A stretch of 38,183 bases of DNA from Candidatus Woesearchaeota archaeon (lineage in GTDB: Archaea > Nanobdellota > Nanobdellia > Woesearchaeales > DSVV01). The notes under the pieces were generated by a model, which worked only from the letters and a program-made list of their open reading frames with translations, searched no databases and was not told where the DNA came from. The stretch is taken from positions 88,849-127,031 of the forward strand of contig JAGVYH010000001.1 of the NCBI GenBank assembly GCA_018303325.1. The letters are read 5' to 3'. A program made the position numbers and the translations under genes. Numbering within the stretch: the stretch's first letter is position 1; each line of letters begins with the position of its first letter. Below, one piece after another: positions 33,228 through 38,183 of the stretch.

Positions 33228-33527
33228 ATGTCAATTGATGATGAATTTGGAAGTAGTCATGATATTGAAAATAGACGGAGAAGAAGAATAGTAGAGTTTG
33301 ATGATGATTGTTTTTCAGATGACCCCACTTCTTTTTCCAATGAAGAACGAGATCATTCACAGGAAAGGTCAGGTGTACATAATTATGATGGATGTAGTGA
33401 TGAACCACCAGTAAAAGAGTATTGGAGAAGGAGAGCATTTGGAACAGATAATCCTCAAACAGACAAAATAACAGATAAACCAGATGAAGAGCTACCTAAG
33501 TATAGAAGAGCATGTTATCAATGCTGA
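33228..33527 (+). CDS. Small acidic, disordered protein of unknown function
   Basis: 99 aa, hydrophilic throughout and probably unstructured. A run R-R-R-R-R (17-21) is followed by acidic stretches (E-F-D-D-D, S-D-D-P) and the C-terminus R-R-A-C-Y-Q-C. Four Cys in all. No family recognised. It counts as a gene because AGGTGATAAA precedes ATG 33228 at the right distance and the frame is free of stops to a terminal TGA. The isolated setting gives no hint of function. Confidence 0.6.
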   Translation: MSIDDEFGSSHDIENRRRRRIVEFDDDCFSDDPTSFSNEERDHSQERSGVHNYDGCSDEPPVKEYWRRRAFGTDNPQTDKITDKPDEELPKYRRACYQC

Positions 33528-33548
33528 CTAATCTTTTTTCTAATTCTT

Positions 33549-33613
33549 AACACGTTTGTGGGACGCAGTCCACAGTCCCATGAATATTTTTTTAGAGTCT
33601 TTACGTCGTAAAG
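33549..33613. repeat. Dispersed repeat, copy 2, and small hairpin
   Basis: 33549-33599 repeats the 17101-17150 sequence with core CGTTTGTGGGACGCAGTCCA. Directly after it CTTTAC-GTC-GTAAAG (33599-33613) forms a small hairpin. Between convergent genes. Confidence 0.75.
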
Positions 33614-33676
33614 AAAACTGAAACTAAATTTTATAAGACGTGTGGCTTCGCCCAGGAACGAAACAAAAAATTTAAT

Positions 33677-34327
33677 CTATTTCAGCACTTTGCCTGTTTC
33701 CATATACCATAAGTATAAGTCTAATTCTGCAAGATTTAAGTCTGCTTTTTCTCCTATTTTTCTCAATACTTTTTCTATCTCAATATATTTCTTTCTTGGT
33801 AAAGATTTAGATTTAGGTTTTTCAATTAAGTTATACTTAGCTAAAACATCAATTATATGAAAGTCAATTATCGCAATATTAGTATAACCAATATTTCTTA
33901 AAAAATGACTTGCTTCTTTGTAACCAATGCCTTTGATGTTTTCAACAAGCCATTCCCTAAATTTAAATTCATTATATTGTTTTGAATGTTTGTTTAATTT
34001 GTTTAAATTTTCTGTTAATTCATCCTTAAACTTTCGCGCTTCACAAATATATTTTGCACGTGTGTTTGGAAATCTATGCCCTAATTTTTTAAGCTTTTCT
34101 GCCAATTTTTTTTCAGATAAGTTCAAAAAGCCATCTCCTATTTCCTTCTGTATAAATATGCTCTTCTCTGCCTGAAAATTAGCGGTCATAATGCAAAAGC
34201 AAAGCTCCTTGAATGTTTCATTGATATTTCTTTTTCCCAATAATGAAAATTCATTTAATCGTGAAACTATTAATTTACCGACGTCATTAAGTTTCAATTG
34301 TTTTATAGATTTATATAATTGGCCCAT
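33677..34327 (-). CDS. ogg: Archaeal-type 8-oxoguanine DNA glycosylase/lyase
   Basis: 216 aa, helix-hairpin-helix glycosylase of the Ogg2 group. It shows F-C-I-M-T-A-N-F-Q-A near residue 50, HhH V-E-N-I-K-G-I-G-Y-K-E-A-S-H-F-L-R-N-I-G, and catalytic Asp in I-A-I-I-D-F-H-I-I-D-V-L. The C-terminal E-T-G-K-V-L-K matches the Lys tail that contacts DNA in this class. Removes oxidised guanine and nicks the strand. Start ATG 34327. It precedes an oxidative-stress gene run on the same strand. Confidence 0.92.
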   Translation of the reverse strand: MGQLYKSIKQLKLNDVGKLIVSRLNEFSLLGKRNINETFKELCFCIMTANFQAEKSIFIQKEIGDGFLNLSEKKLAEKLKKLGHRFPNTRAKYICEARKFKDELTENLNKLNKHSKQYNEFKFREWLVENIKGIGYKEASHFLRNIGYTNIAIIDFHIIDVLAKYNLIEKPKSKSLPRKKYIEIEKVLRKIGEKADLNLAELDLYLWYMETGKVLK

Positions 34328-34344
34328 AAGTTATAGATATTTTG

Positions 34345-34491
34345 TTTATAAGTTATTATAATAATAGTGATGAGTAAACCTCCCAATCGCAGCAGAGCTG
34401 CGGGGCTTTTGAGTGTCAACTCTTCGAATTGGGTTTTTACTCTTAAAAATGGGTCACAGCAGGTCTGTGGGGTTTATAACCCCTTTTTTTT
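34345..34491 (+). ncRNA. Candidate structured small RNA with own promoter and terminator
   Basis: TATA-like TTTATAAG at 34345-34352, then from about 34372 a compact fold: outer stem GAGTAAA (34372-34378) / TTTACTC (34436-34442) continued by CCCAAT (34382-34387) / ATTGGG (34428-34433), enclosing hairpins CGCAGC-AGA-GCTGCG (34388-34402) and GAGT-GTCA-ACTC (34411-34422). A third hairpin CACAG/CTGTG (34455-34469) and then GGGGTT-TAT-AACCCC (34469-34483) with eight T follow, a textbook terminator on the plus strand. GC-richer than its surroundings. Alternative: the end of a decayed IS200/IS605-type element. Confidence 0.6.
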
Positions 34492-34494
34492 GAA

Positions 34495-35391
34495 TCATAT
34501 ATTGACATCAAAAATTAACTTTAATGCCATCCCCGCTAAAAATGATATTCCAGCAACAGACAAACAAATTAGTGCCATCTCAAAACTTCTTTTTATAAAT
34601 GAAACGCCTTTAACAACAGAAATAAAGTAAGTGAAAAAAAGGATTATAACTAACGCATTTACCAATGTCCATGCCAATGCAACAATAGGTGTTGAAACAA
34701 TAAAATATGGAAAAACAAGCACAAAAACAGCAAGAATATAGGCGACACCAGTATACACAGAAGCTTTTAACGGATTTTTGTTATTGTTATCATTATCAGA
34801 CTCAATCTCAGACTTAATTGAAAGGTAAGAGGATGATGCCATTGACAATGAAGCTGAGATTCCCGTAACTGATGCTGCTATGCCAACCATTTTTATGCTG
34901 GATAAGGCAAATGTTAATCCAGCAATAGCGCCAGTAAGCTCAACCAATGCATCACTAACACCAAGAATCATTGAACCGATATAATTAAGTTTTTCCTCAT
35001 CAATTAATTTTAACAGCTCCTGCTCATGTTTGTCCTCGTCATGTAGAATAGACTTAGCCTCAGGCAGTGTTTTTATTAGATTTTCATATACTTGCTGAGC
35101 CTCTTCTTCGCCTTTTTCCATTAATTTTAAAGCAAAAGTGACACCGAATAATTTGGATAAAAAAATATGCCACCAGATTTTGAATTTGTTTGGAGAAATA
35201 TTTATATTTGTATAATTTTTCCAGAGATTATAATGGGCAAGCTCGTCTTCTGAAATTATTTCAAGTATTTTTTTATTATTGCCGCTAAATTTCTCTGAAA
35301 GAGATTTATATACATAATACTCAGTAATCTCATTTTTCTGGAAACGCAGCAATATTTCCTTTGTTTTTGCATCTATGTTTTTTTTGCTCAT
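34495..35391 (-). CDS. Ferritin-like / VIT1 (CCC1-type) membrane transporter
   Basis: 298 aa. N-terminal ~130 residues are a rubrerythrin-like four-helix domain with iron ligands (K-N-E-I-T-E-Y-Y-V-Y, D-E-L-A-H-Y-N, H-D-E-D-K-H-E-Q-E-L). The C-terminal part has about five membrane segments and the VIT1 motif M-I-L-G-V-S-D-A-L-V-E-L-T-G-A-I-A-G-L plus S-M-A-S-S-S-Y-L-S. The same two-part design as MbfA, which exports Fe/Mn. Likely lowers free iron under oxidative stress. The start lies 3 nt after the superoxide reductase stop, in one operon. Confidence 0.92.
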   Translation of the reverse strand: MSKKNIDAKTKEILLRFQKNEITEYYVYKSLSEKFSGNNKKILEIISEDELAHYNLWKNYTNINISPNKFKIWWHIFLSKLFGVTFALKLMEKGEEEAQQVYENLIKTLPEAKSILHDEDKHEQELLKLIDEEKLNYIGSMILGVSDALVELTGAIAGLTFALSSIKMVGIAASVTGISASLSMASSSYLSIKSEIESDNDNNNKNPLKASVYTGVAYILAVFVLVFPYFIVSTPIVALAWTLVNALVIILFFTYFISVVKGVSFIKRSFEMALICLSVAGISFLAGMALKLIFDVNI

Positions 35392-35394
35392 TAG

Positions 35395-35769
35395 TTATGC
35401 TTTCCACAAACCGTGCAAGTTGCAGTATTCTCTGGCAGTAATTGTTTTTGCAGAGGTACAAAATTCAGCTTCTGGCTTATCTCCTGGCTTGAGATATTTC
35501 TTATAAACTTTGCCGTCAGCAATAATCTCTATCCATTGGATATAATGCTTTTCTTCCATGGGATGCGCAACACTGCCAATTTTTACTCTAACGCCATTAT
35601 TTGTTTTTTCTATGACTGGAACATGCTTTTCCAGTGAAGCATCAGTTGTATTCTCTTTTAATAATTGCATTTGTTGCCCGCAGCAAACAAGAGTCCCGCC
35701 ACTTGCATTTACAACCTCAACCATATTCCCGCAAACACTGCATTTATAGATTTGGTTTAATTCTGTCAT
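35395..35769 (-). CDS. sor: Superoxide reductase (desulfoferrodoxin, two-iron class)
   Basis: 124 aa. N-terminal desulforedoxin-type centre with C10-x2-C13 and C29-C30; catalytic Fe site ligands H49, H69, H75, C116 and H119 in [17 protein letters not shown] and E-Y-C-N-L-H-G-L-W. Reduces superoxide to peroxide without releasing O2, the usual solution in anaerobes; E47-K48 next to H49 is the conserved Glu-Lys pair. Its start overlaps the end of the glutaredoxin gene by 4 nt (ATGA), so the two are translationally coupled. Confidence 0.97.
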   Translation of the reverse strand: MTELNQIYKCSVCGNMVEVVNASGGTLVCCGQQMQLLKENTTDASLEKHVPVIEKTNNGVRVKIGSVAHPMEEKHYIQWIEIIADGKVYKKYLKPGDKPEAEFCTSAKTITAREYCNLHGLWKA

Positions 35770-36032
35770 CTTTCCCTCACCACTCTTGGAAACAAATCTA
35801 CTTTCTTCAGCTCTTTTTCAATTGTCTGTTTATCAAAGCCGACAATAATCTTGCCGTTTATATCAATAACAGGAACACCCATTTGACCGGTTTTTTGAAC
35901 CATCTCCTGTGCTGCCATTCTGTCAGTTGAAACGTCAATGTCTTCAAAATCCACACCTTTTGTCCTCAAGAAATCCTTTGCCATGTGGCAGTAAGGGCAT
36001 GTAGGTGTTGAATAAACTTTTATTTTTGTCAT
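35766..36032 (-). CDS. Glutaredoxin-like thiol oxidoreductase
   Basis: 88 aa, glutaredoxin fold: K-V-Y-S-T-P-T-C12-P-Y-C15 active site, cis-Pro loop M-G-V-P-V-I, then G-K-I-I-V-G-F-D. Of the NrdH/archaeal glutaredoxin kind; can pass electrons to peroxiredoxin or superoxide reductase. First gene of the operon with superoxide reductase and the VIT1 protein, with a strong AAGGAGGTAA before ATG 36032. Confidence 0.93.
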   Translation of the reverse strand: MTKIKVYSTPTCPYCHMAKDFLRTKGVDFEDIDVSTDRMAAQEMVQKTGQMGVPVIDINGKIIVGFDKQTIEKELKKVDLFPRVVRER

Positions 36033-36061
36033 ATTAAATTACCTCCTTAAATTGCGTTATT

Positions 36062-36118
36062 CAATTGTTAACAATTGTATCTCATTTAAATTTTCTATAT
36101 ATATATATATATATTAGT
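36062..36118 (-). promoter_or_regulatory. Promoter region of the glutaredoxin-SOR-VIT1 operon
   Basis: A long alternating TA run (about 36095-36118) can serve as TATA element. Between it and the glutaredoxin start lies the perfect 16-bp palindrome CAATTGTTAACAATTG (36062-36077), well placed for a repressor such as the PerR-like protein encoded nearby. Confidence 0.55.
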
Positions 36119-36123
36119 ATATT

Positions 36124-36162
36124 TGTCGGACATAATAAATGTATAAATATTTATGTCCGACA
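36124..36162. repeat. TGTCGGACATAA palindrome
   Basis: TGTCGGACATAA (36124-36135) / TTATGTCCGACA (36151-36162), 15-nt loop. Third copy of the family seen at 8075-8115 and 18285-18556. Between the glutaredoxin promoter and the 3' end of the peroxiredoxin gene. Confidence 0.88.
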
Positions 36163-36196
36163 TTATAAATTGTTGTGTAACTGTTTAACAATCTAT

Positions 36197-36760
36197 TTAA
36201 ATCTTTCCAACTAAACCAAGACCTGGCTTTAAAGTTTCCTTGCCTGGTTTCCAGCTCATTGGACAAACTTGACCTTTGTTATTTGCAACAAATTGGGCTG
36301 CCTGAAGCTTTCGTATTAGCTCTTCGCTGCTTCTTCCGATACTATTATCGTGGAATTCAAATGCTTTGATATCTCCGTCAGGATTTATTATGAATGTTGC
36401 TCTGACAGATAATCCATCTACGTCAATTAATGTGCCATAAGCATTGCAAACTCTTCGTGTAGGATCAGCCAGCATAGGAAATTTAATCTTTTTTATTGTT
36501 GGAGAATTGTCATGCCATGCTTTATGGACAAAAGCAGTGTCTGTACTCACGCTGATTATTTCTGCACCTAACTTTTTTAATAATTCATAATTATCGGCAA
36601 GCTCTCCTAACTCAGTTGGACACACAAAGGTAAAGTCAGCAGGATAAAAAAACAATACAATCCACTTGCCTTTATAATCGCTTAAAGAGATTTTCTTAAT
36701 TTCATTGTTGACAAAAGCATCTTCTTTAAATTCCGGCGCTTTTTCGTTTATTTTTACCAT
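36197..36760 (-). CDS. ahpC: Two-Cys peroxiredoxin (AhpC type)
   Basis: 187 aa. Peroxidatic Cys47 in F-Y-P-A-D-F-T-F-V-C-P-T-E, Arg in D-P-T-R-R-V-C-N-A-Y-G, and a C-terminal Cys166 in G-Q-V-C-P-M-S-W-K-P-G that resolves the disulfide. Length fits the AhpC/Prx1 class. Reduces H2O2 and organic peroxides, the product of superoxide reductase next door. Start ATG 36760 has GGGGTG upstream; a TTG four codons earlier lies inside the spacer. Confidence 0.96.
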   Translation of the reverse strand: MVKINEKAPEFKEDAFVNNEIKKISLSDYKGKWIVLFFYPADFTFVCPTELGELADNYELLKKLGAEIISVSTDTAFVHKAWHDNSPTIKKIKFPMLADPTRRVCNAYGTLIDVDGLSVRATFIINPDGDIKAFEFHDNSIGRSSEELIRKLQAAQFVANNKGQVCPMSWKPGKETLKPGLGLVGKI

Positions 36761-36831
36761 CTTTAACAACACCCCTAAACTATTTTATTTTAAATTATTA
36801 TTTTTAAGTGTTTAAGTTTATTTCTAAACTA

Positions 36832-36972
36832 TTATTTTATCAATCTATATCCTTCACAAAGCGAATTATAACATTCCTTGCAGATATATACTCCTTCACC
36901 TAAATCATTTTTCGCTTTCATTAAATTATCTTTCTTTCCACATTCTTCACATTTTATAAGGCGTTTCTTCAT
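36832..36972 (-). CDS. Small zinc-ribbon protein
   Basis: 46 aa. Two Cys knuckles, K-C-E-E-C-G-K-K and I-C-K-E-C-Y-N-S, spaced as in rubredoxin-like zinc ribbons, with a fifth Cys near the end (S-L-C-E-G). It probably binds Zn or Fe. No signal or membrane segment. Upstream of the peroxiredoxin gene on the same strand with only ~70 bp between, so perhaps co-transcribed; a role as electron carrier to peroxiredoxin would fit a rubredoxin-like iron site, but this is speculation. Confidence 0.75.
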   Translation of the reverse strand: MKKRLIKCEECGKKDNLMKAKNDLGEGVYICKECYNSLCEGYRLIK

Positions 36973-36991
36973 CTAAATACCATCATATTTT

Positions 36992-37197
36992 AAACATCAC
37001 TATATTAGGGTGGGCAGTATTTAGTTTGCGTTTGGACCATTTTATCGGAGACAACAACAATGGCGGCAGACGGCCAAATTCCTGCGGAATTTGTCCTACT
37101 CGGCATCCCAAAGGGCTTCCCCTGCCTCGTCTGCGCCATTGTTGTCTCCTCGTTTAAAATCTTGAAAATACTGCCCACACTAAAACATCACTATATT
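36992..37197. mobile_element. MITE-like element with 15-bp target-site duplication
   Basis: AAACATCACTATATT flanks the element exactly, at 36992-37006 and 37183-37197. The 176-bp body (37007-37182) has 16-bp terminal inverted repeats with one mismatch (AGGGTGGGCAGTATTT at the left), inner long arms (GGAGACAACAACAATGGCG at 37047-37065, pairing with 37134-37150) and a small AAATTCC/GGAATTT hairpin. Its body is clearly GC-richer than the surroundings and has no coding frame of note. The right-hand duplication ends one base before the fur stop codon. Confidence 0.8.
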
Positions 37198-37593
37198 TTA
37201 AACACCACTGCATTTTCTGCAAAATCCATTAAATATGATTGTAACGCATTTTGCATCAAAATTATCTGCTCTGAGTTTTGATAGGGCATATTTGGAAATT
37301 TCTTCCTGAAACACATCAGTGATTTTTCCGCATTTCTTACATATACAATGCTGATGATTGCAGGTATCACCATCAAAATGATATTCTTTATTGAATTCAA
37401 ACATTAATATTTTGCCTTTATTAGCAAGATTATGCAAGTTCCTGTATACAGTCGCAAGCGTAATGCTAGGAATCTCTTTCACAACCGCATTATAAACCAT
37501 TTCAGCAGTTGGATGTGTTTTAACACTTTTGAGATATTTCATTATCTTAATACGCTGGATTGTATTTCTTGTTTTAACTTGTTTTTTTATCAT
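37198..37593 (-). CDS. Fur-family regulator, PerR-like
   Basis: 131 aa from ATG 37593. Winged helix H27-P-T-A-E-M-V-Y...I-T-L-A-T-V-Y-R-N-L; structural zinc C85-K-K-C88 and C125-R-K-C128. Regulatory-site residues line up with Bacillus PerR as H27, D74, H80, H82 and D93; Asp at the last position is the PerR pattern where Fur has Glu. With peroxiredoxin, superoxide reductase and the VIT1 protein alongside, a peroxide-sensing role is likely. The frame extends to ATG 37686, but the TATA box at 37617-37628 lies 29 bp from 37593, fitting a leaderless start there. Confidence 0.9.
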   Translation of the reverse strand: MIKKQVKTRNTIQRIKIMKYLKSVKTHPTAEMVYNAVVKEIPSITLATVYRNLHNLANKGKILMFEFNKEYHFDGDTCNHQHCICKKCGKITDVFQEEISKYALSKLRADNFDAKCVTIIFNGFCRKCSGV

Positions 37594-37616
37594 TTTTTCT
37601 TTGAGGGTATTTTTTA

Positions 37617-37666
37617 CTAAATATATACAAAAGTCATTGAGGTTTGTTCGAACCTCAAAGACTTTT
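37617..37666 (-). promoter_or_regulatory. fur promoter with double inverted repeat
   Basis: TATA-like GTATATATTTAG (37617-37628) is abutted by the inverted repeat AAAAGTC (37629-37635) ... GACTTTT (37660-37666), with inner arms GAGGTT (37639-37644) / AACCTC (37651-37656). A near copy lies at 20783-20813 by another TATA stretch. Probably the autoregulatory site of the Fur-type protein. Confidence 0.7.
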
Positions 37667-37692
37667 AGTATATGTTGATTGACCATCGCCGT

Positions 37693-37798
37693 CGACTAAC
37701 TGTCTCTCTATCGGCTAACTAACTCTCTTACCATCTGCTACAACATCAATGACTTTAATGATAATGATTATTAATTAGTAATAGCTACTAATTTATAA
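37693..37798 (-). promoter_or_regulatory. Second promoter with Fur-box-like site
   Basis: TATA-like TTTATAAA at 37791-37798 and, about 25 bp downstream on the minus strand, TGATAATGATTATTA (37759-37773), one mismatch from the classic 7-1-7 Fur box. Between this and fur lie two imperfect 16-bp direct repeats (37693-37708 and 37712-37727). It may give a longer fur transcript. Together with the previous entry this accounts for most of the gap 37594-37897; the remainder is A/T-rich. Confidence 0.55.
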
Positions 37799-37897
37799 AG
37801 TTTGTGAAAGATAAGGGGCAATTTATTCAAGATTAGTTAGAAACTATGTTAAAGTTAGCAAGAGAATTAATAAAAAAGATTAAAAAATATTAAAAAA

Positions 37898-37960
37898 TTA
37901 TTTCTTCTTCTTAGCTTTTATTTTTGTTGCTTTTTTTGGTTTACAACAGCAGCATGACAT
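37898..37960 (-). CDS. Twenty-residue four-cysteine basic peptide
   Basis: M-S followed by four consecutive Cys, then a Lys/Ala-rich basic tail ending in four Lys. It is credible because GGGGTGAAAAT stands directly before the ATG, the same ribosome-binding style as doxX, and a TATA-like TTTATATAG lies at about 38050-38057. Four adjacent Cys could bind a soft metal or become acylated or Fe-S-ligated. No family recognised; function unknown. Confidence 0.55.
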   Translation of the reverse strand: MSCCCCKPKKATKIKAKKKK

Positions 37961-38060
37961 ATTTTCACCCCATTATTAGTTAGGTTATATCTGTTAATCA
38001 AATTATTAACTTACATTATTTTACTTCTGTTTATCTTAAAATATGGAACTATATAAATTT

Positions 38061-38089
38061 TGTTATCTACTAGTATCGAATTTTTTGTG
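38061..38089. mobile_element. Possible terminal inverted repeat of the insertion sequence
   Basis: The sequence begins TGTTATCTACTAGTATCGAA just outside the transposase stop codon. IS481/IS3-type elements start with 5'-TG(T), so 38061 may be the element's end. The other end lies beyond the window, so the match cannot be tested here. Confidence 0.4.
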
Positions 38090-38183
38090 CTAAGACGCAT
38101 TAATGGCACACTTGTATCTATCTATAGGTTTTTGATAATTTATTCCTTGATGTATTCTTTCTTCATTATAAAACTTTACAAAA
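38090..38183 (-). CDS. Transposase (integrase-core type), C-terminal fragment at the window edge
   Basis: The last 30 codons before a TAG: F-V-K-F-Y-N-E-E-R-I-H-Q-G-I-N-Y-Q-K-P-I followed by D-R-Y. The F-Y-N-x-x-R-x-H-x-G-I-x-Y-x-x-P block is the classic end of DDE transposases of the IS481/IS3 type, shortly after the catalytic Glu. The gene continues beyond the window, so whether it is intact cannot be told. Confidence 0.75.
   Translation of the reverse strand, partial: FVKFYNEERIHQGINYQKPIDRYKCAINAS

Noticed and set aside
34372-34442. A tRNA gene
   Set aside because: It is 71 nt with a 7-bp end stem and TTCGAAT, but the bases around TTCGAAT do not form a T stem and the inner pairing is a three-way junction without an anticodon arm.
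1-38183. tRNA, rRNA or SRP RNA genes
   Set aside because: The intergenic stretches were read on both strands for T-loop motifs and conserved RNA cores; none was found.

Overview
The window looks like part of the chromosome of an AT-rich archaeon, most likely a DPANN lineage of the Woesearchaeota/Pacearchaeota kind. The signs are a replicative-type archaeal family-B DNA polymerase with an intein and a C-terminal PCNA-binding tail, an archaeal Ogg2-like DNA glycosylase, a freestanding AlaX editing protein, an Lrp/AsnC regulator, TATA boxes 24-29 bp upstream of start codons with little or no leader, and strong GGTGA/GAGGTG Shine-Dalgarno sites inside operons. The lineage is inferred, not proven. 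No tRNA or rRNA gene was found.

Layout. Positions 1-4150 (plus strand): the 3' part of leucyl aminopeptidase, a protein with a phosphohistidine swivelling domain, and a DUF4143-type ATPase. 4376-13044 (minus): intein-bearing DNA polymerase B, a HEPN/nucleotidyltransferase toxin-antitoxin-like pair, a YprB-like exonuclease, a divergent SpeD-like protein with a zinc-finger-like tail, an Asp/Glu racemase and a degenerate class I aminoacyl-tRNA-synthetase-like protein. 13314-17006: an Lrp regulator with paired operators, an unknown protein, AlaX and two methyltransferases. 17194-20350: cupin, hemerythrin, quinone-reductase-like flavoprotein, DoxX and an HxlR regulator, a set that resembles bacterial quinone/electrophile stress modules. 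20435-31166: a minus-strand copper/soft-metal island with two CPC-type P-type ATPases, a free HMA metallochaperone, an HMA-TauE/DsbD-cupredoxin fusion, a thioredoxin-like lipoprotein, Met-rich and single-pass small membrane proteins, a membrane protein with a CPGH HMA-like tail, and a membrane-bound winged-helix protein whose external loop carries Cys, His and Met. 31427-33097: PurF. 33677-37593: Ogg2 and an oxidative-stress run (ferritin-like VIT1 protein, superoxide reductase, glutaredoxin, peroxiredoxin, PerR-like Fur protein). The right edge holds a 20-residue four-cysteine peptide and the 3' end of a DDE transposase.

Between the genes lie many perfect or near-perfect palindromes of about 40-46 bp, often set side by side only 2-8 nt apart and sometimes nested inside one another. 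Several recur at distant loci, in both orientations, with matching changes in the two arms. Two larger inverted-repeat elements with flanking direct repeats look like MITEs. A possible structured small RNA with its own TATA box and a U-tract terminator lies at 34372-34491. Short tandem duplications of gene ends occur at polB, the HMA gene and copA. The strongest candidates for undescribed biology are the covarying palindrome arrays, the membrane-bound metal-sensor island and the structured RNA.
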